Shown here: positions 19,052-29,580 of the stretch, piece after piece
Layout: the number at the start of each line of letters is the position of its first letter
Position numbering within the stretch: position 1 is the stretch's first letter
Assembly: GCA_001898995.1 (NCBI GenBank)
Contig: MKVZ01000004.1
Coordinates: 575,757 to 639,756 of the forward strand
DNA length: 64,000 bases
Source: Rhizobiales bacterium 63-22
GTDB taxonomy: Bacteria > Pseudomonadota > Alphaproteobacteria > Rhizobiales > Rhizobiaceae
Reading direction: 5' to 3'
Program-made: the position numbers and the translations under genes
Notes under the pieces: model-generated
Databases searched by the model: none
Told to the model about the DNA's origin: nothing
Seen by the model: the letters and a program-made list of their open reading frames with translations, nothing else

Positions 19052-19711
19052 TTACTTAGCCTGCGCGGTGATGATCTTCAGCGCGAAGGCCGAAAACACG
19101 CCCGCGAACAGCCAGTCGGTGATGCGCGTCACGGTCGGGTTCTTCTTCAACAGCCCGGCGAAACCATGCGCGGCCAGCACCATCGGCACGGTGAAGGGCA
19201 GCGACAGCGGAATGAAGGACAGGCCGAGAAAGAACAGTTTTCCCGCCACATGCGGATCGTGCGCGGAAACGAACTGCGGCAGGAAGGTCATGTTGAACAG
19301 GATGATCTTCGGGTTGAGCAGGTTGACGCCGAAGCCGGTCATCCAGTTCTGGAACAGCGTGCGCTCCTTGCCGCCCTGCTTTTCCGGCGAGAAGGCCGAG
19401 CCCTTGCGGATCGCCTGCACGGCGAGCCAGACCAGATAGCCCGCGCCGACCACCTTGAGCGCCGTGAAGGCGGTGGGCGAGGCCAGAATCAGCGCCGACA
19501 GGCCGAGCGCCACCATGCTGGTATGGATCACGATGCCGGTGCAGGCCCCCGCCATGCAGGCGAAGCCCGCCGCCCTGCCCTGCGACAAGGCGCGGCCGAC
19601 GAACAGTGTCATGTCCGGCCCCGGCGTGATGGAGAGAATGGCGGTGGCGATGGCGAACTGGACGCAAACCGTCCAGTCGGGAATGAAGGTCAGGTTTGTC
19701 AGGAAAGACAT
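19052..19711 (-). CDS. LysE family amino acid exporter
   Basis: A 219-residue RhtB/LysE-type exporter with five to six membrane segments. The family motif SITPGPDMTLFVGRAL is at about residues 27-42, and GFGVNLLNPKIILF near residue 120 is the second conserved block. These proteins expel amino acids or homoserine lactones; the substrate is not readable. GGAG precedes the ATG at 19711. It is divergent from argG, which might mean arginine-related export, but that is only an inference from position. Confidence 0.9.
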   Translation of the reverse strand: MSFLTNLTFIPDWTVCVQFAIATAILSITPGPDMTLFVGRALSQGRAAGFACMAGACTGIVIHTSMVALGLSALILASPTAFTALKVVGAGYLVWLAVQAIRKGSAFSPEKQGGKERTLFQNWMTGFGVNLLNPKIILFNMTFLPQFVSAHDPHVAGKLFFLGLSFIPLSLPFTVPMVLAAHGFAGLLKKNPTVTRITDWLFAGVFSAFALKIITAQAK

Positions 19712-19912
19712 GGGGAGGGCTCCGGAAATCGGGGGCAAGCTAACCCGATTTCGCGGGCGCCGCCATCGCTTTTTCCGGCCTCTTTTCCTGCCCCGGCCGC
19801 AAGTCGCGGATCATGCGGCTTGCACACGCAAAACCAACTGGTAAAAGACTTGCGGCATTCGTTTTCGGGCGCTTCGTCCCGGCCCCATCATCCTGTCAGT
19901 GGAACGTGAATC

Positions 19913-21133
<1,221 letters not shown>

Positions 21134-21154
21134 TCGCTTACTTAATTATAGACG

Positions 21155-21185
21155 AAAAGCCCCCTGCCTCGCGGGGGGCTTTTTC
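21155..21185. terminator. Bidirectional terminator between argG and map
   Basis: AAAAGCCCCC, 8-nt loop, GGGGGGCTTTTT: A-rich on the left and T-rich on the right, so it can end argG (plus) and map (minus), whose stop is 3 bp away. Confidence 0.92.
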
Positions 21186-21187
21186 GT

Positions 21188-21973
21188 TCAGGCGGCGTTT
21201 TTCAGGCCCGCCAGCATCTTCTCCTCGCCGGGACGCAGGGTCAGCACCCGCACGCCGTTCGACGTGACGGCCACCGTATGCTCGAACTGCGCCGAGAGTT
21301 TCCCGTCGCGCGTCGCCACCGTCCAGCCGTCCTTTTCCGTCTTCACCTTGGCCGAACCCTGATTGAGCATCGGCTCGATGGTGAAGACCATGCCTTCGCG
21401 CAGCCGCAGGCCCGCGCCGGGCTTGCCGAAATGCAGCACCTGCGGCTCCTCGTGCATCTCGCGGCCGATCCCATGGCCGCAATAATCGCGCACCACGCTG
21501 TAATCGTGCCGTCTGGCGTGGCGTTCGATGGCGTAGCCGATATCGCCCAAAGTCGCGCCGGGGCGCACGACGGCGATGCCCTTCCACAGCGCCTCATAGG
21601 CGACGCGGACCAGCCGCGCGGCGAAGGGCGCGACCGCGCCGATCATATAGGTCTTGCTGGAATCGGCGATGAAACCGTCCTTCTCCAGCGTGATGTCGAA
21701 ATTGACGATCTCGCCCTCGGCGATGACTTCGTCCGACGGCATGCCGTGGCAGACGACATCGTCCTTCGAGCAGTTCAGCACATAGGGATAATCATATTGC
21801 CCCTTGCTGGCGGGCCGGGCCTTCAGCTCGCGGACAATGAAATCCTCGACCAGATCGTTGACCTGCATCGTGGTCATGCCGGCGAGCGGCGTGCGGTCGA
21901 GAAGCGCGAAGACGGAAGCGAGCAGCGCGCCGGAAGCCGCCATCTTCTCCAGCTCGGCGGGGGTCTTGGTCAT
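21188..21973 (-). CDS. map: Type I methionine aminopeptidase (paralogue paired with ParD-like protein)
   Basis: A 261-residue M24A peptidase that removes the initiator Met. Metal ligands are visible: Asp in NFDITLEKDG, Asp in ADSSKTYMIG, His in CGHGIGREMHEEP, Glu in FTIEPML and Glu in FEHTVAV; the substrate His is in VVCHGMPSD. Its ATG overlaps the stop of the upstream ParD-like gene (ATGA), so expression is coupled. The pairing with an antitoxin-like gene suggests this is an accessory copy rather than the essential housekeeping map. Confidence 0.93.
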   Translation of the reverse strand: MTKTPAELEKMAASGALLASVFALLDRTPLAGMTTMQVNDLVEDFIVRELKARPASKGQYDYPYVLNCSKDDVVCHGMPSDEVIAEGEIVNFDITLEKDGFIADSSKTYMIGAVAPFAARLVRVAYEALWKGIAVVRPGATLGDIGYAIERHARRHDYSVVRDYCGHGIGREMHEEPQVLHFGKPGAGLRLREGMVFTIEPMLNQGSAKVKTEKDGWTVATRDGKLSAQFEHTVAVTSNGVRVLTLRPGEEKMLAGLKNAA

Positions 21974-22182
21974 GACGCCTGAACCGGCAGGACGGGAAGC
22001 TCCACTTGCGCCGCGCGCAACTGCATCTGCACGATCTCGTTGAACGACAGCTCGGGATGCGCCTGCGCCAGCATGCCGACCTTCATCCAATATTCGGCCT
22101 GCGCATTGATCGAGCGGCACATCACGTCGCTCGCCTTGCGCAGCTCCTCATGCAGCTCGTCGCTGATCTTCACGATACCCAT
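21970..22182 (-). CDS. ParD-like antitoxin family protein
   Basis: A 70-residue protein that starts VKISDELHEELRKASDVMCRS, the ribbon-helix-helix strand and first helix, followed by INAQAEYWMKVGMLAQAHPELSFNEIV, the text of the ParD_like family. No ParE toxin follows; instead the map gene overlaps by 4 bp. The AT-rich tract upstream (22190-22226), unlike the rest of the region, is a likely promoter and self-operator. Known relatives also occur next to methionine aminopeptidase genes, but a role is not established. Confidence 0.82.
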   Translation of the reverse strand: MGIVKISDELHEELRKASDVMCRSINAQAEYWMKVGMLAQAHPELSFNEIVQMQLRAAQVELPVLPVQAS

Positions 22183-22286
22183 GACGCCACATTTATATGC
22201 TTTATATACGGATCATATATATCCATGGCCGCAGGCATGGCAAGCGATTCCGCCGCTTGACTCTCGCCGCAAGCGATTCAATATTG

Positions 22287-22301
22287 GAACAAACAGAGAA
22301 C
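22287..22301 (+). promoter_or_regulatory. LexA (SOS) box of the imuA-imuB-dnaE2 operon
   Basis: GAAC, 7 nt, GAAC: the exact alphaproteobacterial LexA site (GTTC-N7-GTTC read on the other strand). It ends 17 bp before the imuA GTG start, so LexA would block transcription start or early elongation of the mutasome operon. Confidence 0.88.
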
Positions 22302-22318
22302 AATCGAGGATTTCCGAC

Positions 22319-23119
22319 GTGAGCGGCATCGACATCGCGGCGCTGCGGCGCATGGTTTCGGCCATCGAGGGCCACGATCCGCAGGGCGGGTTCGAGGGCG
22401 AAGGCGCGCGGCGTTTTTCGCTGGGCTTTGCGCCGGCGGACGACGCCTTTCCGCAGGGACTGGCGGGCGACGCGCTGCACGAGGTCTTCGCCGAAAATCC
22501 CGGCGCGCATATGGCGGCGACGGGCTTCGCGCTGGCGCTTGTCCAGCGCGCGGGGGAAAAGCGCCGCGCCATCGTCTGGATCGAGGAGGAGCATGCGGAG
22601 AAGGAATATGGCGGGCTTTATCCGCCGGGTTTTTCCGCCTTCGGGATCGATCCGGCGCGGCTTCTGATCGTGCGCTGCCCTTCGGCGCAGGACGTGCTGA
22701 AGGCGGCGGGCGATGCGCTGGAGATGGGCCGGCCCGTCGGCGGCGTGGTGGCCGCCGTGACCGGCAAGCCGCGCTGCCTCGACCTCACCGCCTCGCGCCG
22801 CCTGCTTCTGGCCGCCGAGACGGCGAAGCTGCCGATCGTGCTGTTGAGGAGCCATCGCACCGCCGTGCAGAGCGCCGCCGTCAGCCGCTGGCGCGTCGCG
22901 CCCGCGCCGTCGCGCTCCGCCGGGGCCGACGCGCCCGGCAAGCCCGCCTTCGCCGCCGTGCTGGAGCGCAACCGTCATGGCCGCTGCGGCCAATGGATCA
23001 TGGAATGGAACAATGAAGCCCTTGAGTTCGAGGCAAGAGAAGCAGACCGCACGCCGGTTTCTGGCGCTGTGGTTTCCCTTTCTGCCGACCGACCGGCTCA
23101 GCCGCGCCGTTCCGCCTGA
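22319..23119 (+). CDS. imuA: Mutasome accessory protein ImuA
   Basis: A 266-residue RecA-like accessory protein of translesion synthesis. The body reads ALHEVFAENPGAHMAATGFA, then AIVWIEEEHAEKEYG, with the Walker-A lysine absent, as is usual in ImuA. The GTG start at 22319 follows GAGGA by eight bases and comes directly after the LexA box; the longer open frame upstream includes the SOS box and is not protein-like. ImuB starts within the imuA 3' end (107-bp overlap), so translation is coupled. Confidence 0.9.
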   Translation: MSGIDIAALRRMVSAIEGHDPQGGFEGEGARRFSLGFAPADDAFPQGLAGDALHEVFAENPGAHMAATGFALALVQRAGEKRRAIVWIEEEHAEKEYGGLYPPGFSAFGIDPARLLIVRCPSAQDVLKAAGDALEMGRPVGGVVAAVTGKPRCLDLTASRRLLLAAETAKLPIVLLRSHRTAVQSAAVSRWRVAPAPSRSAGADAPGKPAFAAVLERNRHGRCGQWIMEWNNEALEFEAREADRTPVSGAVVSLSADRPAQPRRSA

Positions 23120-24587
23120 CGGGCGGCCGCCGCTGGTGGTGACCGAGCGCATCGCCAACGCCCTGCGGCTGACGGCGGTGGATGCGTGGGCGGCGAAGCT
23201 CGGTCTTTATCCCGGCATGGCGCTCACCGACGCCCGCGCGCGGGTGGAGACGCTTGCCGTGGTGGAAGCCGCGCCGCAGCATGACGACGCGCTGCTCAAT
23301 CGCCTTGCGCATTGGTGTGAGCGCTACACGCCGCTCGTCGCCCTCGACCCGCCGCACGGGCTGATGCTGGACGTGACCGGCTGCGCGCATCTGTTCGGCG
23401 GGCTGGAGGCCCTGCGCGGCGACGCCCTCAGCCGCATCGCGCGCGCCGGGCTCGCGGCGCGCGCGGCCATCGCCGACAACAGCTTCGCCGCCCGGCTTCT
23501 GGCGCGCAACACGCGCGGCGGCGTTCTCGACCGCGCCGAGGCCGACGCCCTGCTGCCACGCCTGCCGCTCGCAGCCCTCGAACTCGAAGAGGCGACCGAA
23601 ACCGGCCTCAAGCGCGCCGGGCTGAAACGCATCGGCGACGTGATCGCGCTGCCCCGCGCCGCACTCACCGCCCGTTTCGGCCCCGATCTGGTGACGAAGC
23701 TCGACCGCCTCGCACGGCAGGAGCGCGTGCCCATTTCGCCGCTGCGCATCGCGCCGCTCGTCACCGCCGAACAGCGCCTGTCCGAGCCGGTGACGGCGAT
23801 GGATCTGGTGGAGCGCATCCTGCACGACCTGGCGCAAGACCTGTTCGCAAAGCTCGAACGGGACGGCGAAGGCGCGCTTCTGATCGAAGCCGCCTTCTTC
23901 CGGGTCGACGGCGCGGTGCGGTCGATCTGCATCGAGACGGGCCAGCCGCTGCGCGACACGCGGATTTTCATCCGGCTGGCGCGCGAGCGGTTCGATGCGC
24001 TGACCGATCCGCTCGACGCCGGTTTCGGCTTCGACATGATCCGTCTGGCGGCGCTGCGCAGCGCCCGCGCCACGCAGCGGCAGACCGGCCTCGACCAGCA
24101 CGAGGAGGATACGGGCCGGCTGGGCCAGCTTGTCGACCGGCTTTCGGCGCGGCTGGGGCCGGAGCGCGTGCTGACCGCCTTCGCGCGCGACACGCATATG
24201 CCGGAGCGCGCCTATGGATTGCGCCCCGCCCTGCATGCAGGCCGGCAAACCGCCGATTACGCCAGCGGCCCGGCGCTTCCCGGCGATCCGCCGGCGCGCC
24301 CCATAAAACTGTTCCGCCCGCCGCAGCCGATCGAGGCGACGGCGGAAGTGCCGGACAGCCCGCCGGCCTTTTTCCTGTGGCGGCGCGTGCGCCACAGGGT
24401 GCGGCGCGCCGAAGGACCGGAGCGGATCGAGCCGGAATGGTGGCGCGCTATCGGCCAGGGCGTCCCGCCGCTGCGCGATTACTATCGCGTCGAGGACGAG
24501 AACGGCGGCCGCTTCTGGATTTTCCGCGAAGGGCTTTATCTCGGCGGCAACGCGCCGCGCTGGTTTCTGCACGGGCTGTTCGCATGA
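23013..24587 (+). CDS. imuB: ImuB, catalytically inactive Y-family polymerase homologue
   Basis: A 524-residue Y-family-like protein that tethers DnaE2 to the beta clamp. The N-terminus (RRFLALWFPFLPTDRLSR) has the family fold but lacks the catalytic acidic pair of active Y polymerases, as expected for ImuB. A helix-hairpin-helix-like segment (LKRAGLKRIGDVIALPRAAL) lies near residue 210, and a C-terminal tail binds DnaE2/ImuA in known systems. It overlaps imuA at the 5' end and dnaE2 by ATGA at the 3' end. Confidence 0.92.
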   Translation: MKPLSSRQEKQTARRFLALWFPFLPTDRLSRAVPPDGRPPLVVTERIANALRLTAVDAWAAKLGLYPGMALTDARARVETLAVVEAAPQHDDALLNRLAHWCERYTPLVALDPPHGLMLDVTGCAHLFGGLEALRGDALSRIARAGLAARAAIADNSFAARLLARNTRGGVLDRAEADALLPRLPLAALELEEATETGLKRAGLKRIGDVIALPRAALTARFGPDLVTKLDRLARQERVPISPLRIAPLVTAEQRLSEPVTAMDLVERILHDLAQDLFAKLERDGEGALLIEAAFFRVDGAVRSICIETGQPLRDTRIFIRLARERFDALTDPLDAGFGFDMIRLAALRSARATQRQTGLDQHEEDTGRLGQLVDRLSARLGPERVLTAFARDTHMPERAYGLRPALHAGRQTADYASGPALPGDPPARPIKLFRPPQPIEATAEVPDSPPAFFLWRRVRHRVRRAEGPERIEPEWWRAIGQGVPPLRDYYRVEDENGGRFWIFREGLYLGGNAPRWFLHGLFA

Positions 24588-27500
24588 GCGCTTTTTACGA
24601 AATAGCCGCGGCGAGCAATTTTTCGTTCCTGCAGGGCGCATCGCATCCGCAGGAACTGGTGGAGCGCGCCCACGAACTCGGCCTTGCAGGCATCGGCGTC
24701 GCCGACCGCAACACGCTGGCCGGGGTGGTGCGCGCGCATGCGGTCTGGAAGGATATTCGCAAGACCAGCGCCTTCCGGCTGTTCATCGGCTGCCGGCTGT
24801 CCTTCATCGACGGCGCGCCGGACATGGTGGTCTATCCCCGCGACCGGCCCGCCTATGGGCAACTGTGCGGGCTGCTCACGACCGGCAAGTATCGCGCCGA
24901 AATCAAGGGCGAATGCCATCTGCGCTGGGAGGATTTCCAGTTCAAGGCGCGGCAGTTCCAGATCGCCGTATTCGCGCCGGACGACGACGATCCCGCCTTT
25001 CCCGCGCATCTCGCGGACATCGCCCGCGCCGCGCCCGGTTCGGTGTGGCTGGCGCTCGCCATGCCGCATCAGGGCCACGACGCGCGCCGCGCCGAACGGA
25101 TCGCCCGCTTTGCGAAGGACGCGAGCGTGCCGCTCATCGCCACCAATGACGTGCTCTACCACCACCCCGACCGCCGCCCCTTGCAGGACGTGCTGACCGC
25201 GACGCGCCATCACACCACCGTCTTCGCCGCCGGAAAACTTCTGGAGAAGAACGCCGAACGTCACCTGAAGCCGCCTTATGAAATGGCGCGGCTGTTCCGC
25301 CATTACCCACAGGCCATCACAGCGACTGCCGACTTCGTCGCGCCCATCACCTTCCGTCTCGACGATCTGAAATACGCCTATCCCGATGAACCCATCCCGC
25401 CCGGCAAGACCGCGAAGCAGCATCTGCACGATCTCGTCTGGCAGGGCGCGACCGATTATTACGGCGTGGGCAACATACCGGAAAAGGTGCAGGGGCTGAT
25501 CAACAAGGAACTGGCGCTGATCGCCCAGCTCGAATACGAGCCCTATTTCCTGACCGTATACGACATCGTGCAATATGCGCGTTCCAAGGACATTCTATGT
25601 CAGGGGCGCGGATCGGCGGCCAATTCGGTCGTCTGTTTCTGCCTTGGCGTGACGGGCGTGGACCCGACGCAGGTGGACCTCCTGTTCGAGCGGTTCCTCT
25701 CCGCCGAACGCAAGGAGCCGCCCGATATCGACGTCGATTTCGAACACGAGCGGCGCGAGGAAGTGATGCAATATGTCTATGAGCGCTATTCCAGGGACCG
25801 CGCGGCCATCGTCGCCACCGTCATCAGCTACCGTTCGCGCAGCGCCGTGCGCGATGTCGGCAAGGCGCTGGGGCTGACCGAGGATGTGACGGCGGCGCTC
25901 GCCAATACGGTCTGGGGCCTGTCGGACGGCGGCGTGGACAGGGAGCATATCCGTCAGGCCGGGCTCGACCCCGACAATCCGCTGATCCGCCGCGCGGTGG
26001 AGCTGGCGCATGAGCTGATCGGCTTTCCGCGCCACCTGTCGCAGCATGTCGGCGGCTTCGTGCTGACCCGCGACCGGCTGGACGAAACCGTGCCCATCGG
26101 CCCGGCGGCGATGAAGGACCGCTATTTCATCGAATGGGACAAGGACGATATCGACGAAGTGGGGCTGATGAAGGTGGATGTGCTGTCGCTCGGTATGCTC
26201 ACCTGCATCCGAAAGGCGTTCGATCTGATTCATGAATTCAAGCCCACGCTTTACGGCGGCGAGAAGTTGACGCTGGCTTCGCTCAAACCCGACGACGAGG
26301 CCGTCTACGACATGCTGTGCAAGGGCGATTCGCTCGGCGTGTTTCAGGTGGAGAGCCGCGCGCAGATGAACATGCTGCCGCGCCTCAGGCCGCGCGAATT
26401 CTACGATCTGGTGATCGAAGTCGCCATCGTGCGCCCCGGCCCCATTCAGGGCGACATGGTGCATCCCTATCTCAAGCGGCGCAGCGGACAGGAACCGATC
26501 TCCCTCCCCTCGCCCGCGCCGGAGCATGGGCCGCCCGACGAGTTGCAGCAGATTCTCGACAAGACCAAGGGCGTGCCGCTGTTTCAGGAGCAGGCGATGC
26601 GCATCGCCATCGAGGCGGCGAAGTTCACGCCCGACGAGGCCAACCAGTTGCGCCGCGCCATGGCGACCTTCCGCAAGATGGGCACCATCCACACGATGGG
26701 CGAAAAGATGATCGAGGGCATGGTGAACCGCGGCTATGAACGTAGTTTCGCCCAGAACTGCTTCAACCAGATCAAGGGATTCGGCGAATACGGCTTTCCC
26801 GAAAGCCATGCGGCGAGCTTCGCGCATCTGGTCTATATTTCCGCGTGGATCAAGTGTCATCACCCGGAAGTCTTCGCGGCGGCGCTGCTCAATTCCCAGC
26901 CAATGGGGTTTTATGCGCCGGCGCAGATCGTGCGTGACGCGCGCGACCATGGGGTGGAGGTGCGGCCCGCCGACGTCAATTTCAGCCATTGGGACAACAC
27001 GCTGGAGCCAACCGGCGGCAGACCGGCGCTGCGGCTCGGCTTTCGCCAGATCGACGGGTTTTCCGAGAAGGATGCGGAACTGCTCGTCGCGGAACGGGGC
27101 GAGCCTTATTGCACCATCGACGACATGCACCGCCGCCTGCGGCTCGACCGGCGCGCCTTCACGCTTCTGGCCGACGCCGACGCCTTCGGCTCGCTTGGCG
27201 TGGATCGGCGCGGCGCGCTGTGGGCCGTGCGCCGTCTGCCCAATGACGAGACCCTGCCGCTATTCCGAGCGGCAGCGGCGAGCGAACTGGCGGAGGAAGC
27301 GCGCGCCGTCTTGCCCGTCATGCCGGAGCCGGAGCATGTCATCGCCGATTACGAGACGACGCGGCTGTCGCTCAAGGGCCATCCGCTGCAATATCTGCGC
27401 GAGGGGCTCGGCGCGGAGGGCGTCTCCACCTGCCGCGCCGTGCAGGAAGGTGCGGACGGGCGGCGGATGAAGGTGGCGGGCGTCGTCACCGTGCGGCAGC

Positions 27501-27814
27501 GCCCCGGCAGCGCCAAGGGCGTGGTGTTCCTCACCATCGAGGACGAGACGGGCATTGCCAATATCGTCGTCTGGCCGAAGATCATGAAGGTGTTCCGCCG
27601 CGAGGTGATGGGCGCGCGGCTGATCCATATCGAAGGCCGCATCCAGCGCAGCCCCGAAGGGGTGACGCATCTGGTGGCGGCCCGATTGCAGGACCGCTCC
27701 GGCGCGCTGATGGAACTGGGCGGACGCGAGGCGGCGCGCCTCGTCGCCCCGTCACAGATGGCGCGCCATCCACGCAATGTGCGGATCATGCCGAAATCGC
27801 GGGATTTTCATTGA
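24584..27814 (+). CDS. dnaE2: Error-prone DNA polymerase DnaE2
   Basis: A 1076-residue C-family polymerase for damage-induced mutagenesis. A PHP domain opens the protein (SNFSFLQGASHPQELV), the catalytic Asp pair is in PPDIDVDFEHERRE, followed by the finger domain and, at the C-terminus, an OB-fold region (VAGVVTVRQRPGSAKG). Length is that of DnaE2 rather than the longer DnaE1. The ATG overlaps the imuB stop. The three genes form the SOS-induced imuA-imuB-dnaE2 cassette. The stop lies 3 bp from the convergent stop of the next gene. Confidence 0.96.
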   Translation: MSAFYEIAAASNFSFLQGASHPQELVERAHELGLAGIGVADRNTLAGVVRAHAVWKDIRKTSAFRLFIGCRLSFIDGAPDMVVYPRDRPAYGQLCGLLTTGKYRAEIKGECHLRWEDFQFKARQFQIAVFAPDDDDPAFPAHLADIARAAPGSVWLALAMPHQGHDARRAERIARFAKDASVPLIATNDVLYHHPDRRPLQDVLTATRHHTTVFAAGKLLEKNAERHLKPPYEMARLFRHYPQAITATADFVAPITFRLDDLKYAYPDEPIPPGKTAKQHLHDLVWQGATDYYGVGNIPEKVQGLINKELALIAQLEYEPYFLTVYDIVQYARSKDILCQGRGSAANSVVCFCLGVTGVDPTQVDLLFERFLSAERKEPPDIDVDFEHERREEVMQYVYERYSRDRAAIVATVISYRSRSAVRDVGKALGLTEDVTAALANTVWGLSDGGVDREHIRQAGLDPDNPLIRRAVELAHELIGFPRHLSQHVGGFVLTRDRLDETVPIGPAAMKDRYFIEWDKDDIDEVGLMKVDVLSLGMLTCIRKAFDLIHEFKPTLYGGEKLTLASLKPDDEAVYDMLCKGDSLGVFQVESRAQMNMLPRLRPREFYDLVIEVAIVRPGPIQGDMVHPYLKRRSGQEPISLPSPAPEHGPPDELQQILDKTKGVPLFQEQAMRIAIEAAKFTPDEANQLRRAMATFRKMGTIHTMGEKMIEGMVNRGYERSFAQNCFNQIKGFGEYGFPESHAASFAHLVYISAWIKCHHPEVFAAALLNSQPMGFYAPAQIVRDARDHGVEVRPADVNFSHWDNTLEPTGGRPALRLGFRQIDGFSEKDAELLVAERGEPYCTIDDMHRRLRLDRRAFTLLADADAFGSLGVDRRGALWAVRRLPNDETLPLFRAAAASELAEEARAVLPVMPEPEHVIADYETTRLSLKGHPLQYLREGLGAEGVSTCRAVQEGADGRRMKVAGVVTVRQRPGSAKGVVFLTIEDETGIANIVVWPKIMKVFRREVMGARLIHIEGRIQRSPEGVTHLVAARLQDRSGALMELGGREAARLVAPSQMARHPRNVRIMPKSRDFH

Positions 27815-27817
27815 ATG

Positions 27818-28471
27818 CTAGTTCCAAACGCCGACGAAGAACACGGCGCAATAATGCAACGCCGCGCCCACAACGACAAAGCCGTGCCAGATGGCGTTCT
27901 GGAAGCGCAGGCGCTCCCAGACGTGGAAGATCATGCCAAGCGAATAGACCACGCCGCCTGCCCCGATCAGCCAGAGCACCATGGGCGGCAACGACTGCAC
28001 CATCGTGTCATAGACCACGACGCCGCTCCAGCCGAGCGCCAGATAAAGCACGATCGACAGCCGGTCGAAACGGCCCGGCAGGAAAAGCTTGAGCAATATG
28101 CCGACCGCCGCCACGCCCCAGACGAAGGTGAGCAGCGGCAAGGCGCGATCGCCCATATGCATGGCGAAGGGTGTGTAGGTGCCGGCGATCAGGAGATAGA
28201 TGGCCGAATGGTCGAAACGGCGCAGGAACCATTTGGTCGGCGAGACCGGCCAGATATTATAGACTGCCGAAAGACCGAGCGCCGTCACGAGGCTTGCCAG
28301 ATAGACGCCGGAAGAGATCGAAGTCGCAGCGGGCATGTTCGGCAGGAAATCGCGCAGCATCGCCACCGCGCCGGCCAGCGCCAGCGCCACTCCGAGCACA
28401 TGGATTGCGCCATCGGCCCAGAGTTCAGCCCGGTCATATCGCCAGCTGCCGCCCAGATTTGGTATCGCCAT
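27818..28471 (-). CDS. Hemolysin III / TrhA family membrane protein
   Basis: A 217-residue protein with seven membrane segments, of the PAQR/hemolysin III superfamily. Conserved residues are visible in HVLGVALALAG, the FDHSAIYLLIAGTYTPF block (Asp-His-Ser), and the final HVWERLRFQNAIWHGFVVVG (two His). These positions bind zinc in adiponectin-receptor relatives. TrhA in Bacillus affects membrane fatty acid homeostasis. AAGGA ten bases before the ATG at 28471 decides against the in-frame ATG at 28489. Confidence 0.88.
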   Translation of the reverse strand: MAIPNLGGSWRYDRAELWADGAIHVLGVALALAGAVAMLRDFLPNMPAATSISSGVYLASLVTALGLSAVYNIWPVSPTKWFLRRFDHSAIYLLIAGTYTPFAMHMGDRALPLLTFVWGVAAVGILLKLFLPGRFDRLSIVLYLALGWSGVVVYDTMVQSLPPMVLWLIGAGGVVYSLGMIFHVWERLRFQNAIWHGFVVVGAALHYCAVFFVGVWN

Positions 28472-28549
28472 TGTGGTTTCGTCCTTCATTCAGGACAGCA
28501 AACTGCCACGGCAATGCAGCGTCAAGATGACAATTCGCCCGTAACGAAA

Positions 28550-29566
28550 TTACTGCGCCGAAGGCACGTAGGACGCCTCTATCGGCGATACACCCGGCAA
28601 CGGAGCGGCGGAGCCGGTGGGCAGCGAAACCGTTTCGAGCACGGCGGAGGCCGAATGGGTCGGACCGACGCGGAAACTGCCGTCCAGACCGGTTTCCTCC
28701 AGCAGACCCTTCCGCTTGGCGTCGTAATAATAGCCGCGCGCATAATAGCGCACCGCCTGCGTCTCATTGCCGCCCGCCACCCGGTAAGCGCCGGAAAGAT
28801 AACGCACGGCATATTTCAGGTTGGTCTCGGCGTTGAGCAGGCCCCTGGCCGAACCCGTATAGCCCATGCCGCGCGCCGTGGCGTGAGTGATCTGCATCAG
28901 GCCGAGATAAGGCCCGTTGCGCGCGGCGGGATTGAAACGGCTTTCGCGGTGGACGACACGGCGCACGAGGCGCTCCGGCACGTCGTAGGCAACCGAATAT
29001 TTGGTGATCAGCGCATCGAGATCCTTCGGCGCATGAGCCGGCGTCTCGAAAGTCATGCCGGCAGCGAGCGAACCTGGCGAGGTCTCGGCCTTTGCCCCGG
29101 CGAAGGCCATGACCGACTCCGGCATGCCGCGCGGTGTGGGGATAGGCACCACGGCCGGCAGGACCGGCTCGGACAGCGCGGCGGCGCTTTGGGTTCCCGT
29201 CTGCACGCCCGGCAGGGCCGGCTGCGCGCCGGGCATGACGGCGGCAACGGCGGCGCCCGCCGACGTACCGGCATTGCCGGCGGCAAAAGCGGTGGCGGGA
29301 ACGGCCTGGGCGCCTTGGGCCCCCTTTACGGCTACGACGCGCCCGGCTGTGCCCTGGGGTGCTGCGGCCTGTGCTGCCGCGTTCGCCGCCTGGGGATTGG
29401 CCTGCGCGACCTGCTGCGTCGCATTGGGGGAGGATGGCGTGATCAGCGCAGTCTTTTTACCGTCGGTGGTGGTGTTGCAGGCGCTGAGCGCCGCGGCGCA
29501 GCCAAGAAGCAGCAACCCTTTCCCGGCAAGGGAAGCAGGTGAGGCGGAAAACAGCGGGAAACGCAT
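28550..29566 (-). CDS. Lipoprotein lytic transglycosylase (SLT domain)
   Basis: A 338-residue lipoprotein. The signal peptide ends in a lipobox (LSAC, Cys near residue 30). An Ala/Pro/Gln-rich linker (to about residue 160) leads to a transglycosylase SLT domain with the catalytic Glu in RRVVHRESRFNP, then GLMQITHATARGMG and NLKYAVRYLSGAYR. It cleaves peptidoglycan with 1,6-anhydro product formation. AAGGG eight bases upstream supports the ATG at 29566; an ATG at 29581 overlapping the previous stop is possible. A small gene lies directly upstream. Confidence 0.9.
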   Translation of the reverse strand: MRFPLFSASPASLAGKGLLLLGCAAALSACNTTTDGKKTALITPSSPNATQQVAQANPQAANAAAQAAAPQGTAGRVVAVKGAQGAQAVPATAFAAGNAGTSAGAAVAAVMPGAQPALPGVQTGTQSAAALSEPVLPAVVPIPTPRGMPESVMAFAGAKAETSPGSLAAGMTFETPAHAPKDLDALITKYSVAYDVPERLVRRVVHRESRFNPAARNGPYLGLMQITHATARGMGYTGSARGLLNAETNLKYAVRYLSGAYRVAGGNETQAVRYYARGYYYDAKRKGLLEETGLDGSFRVGPTHSASAVLETVSLPTGSAAPLPGVSPIEASYVPSAQ

Positions 29567-29580
29567 GGCCGAACCCTTCA

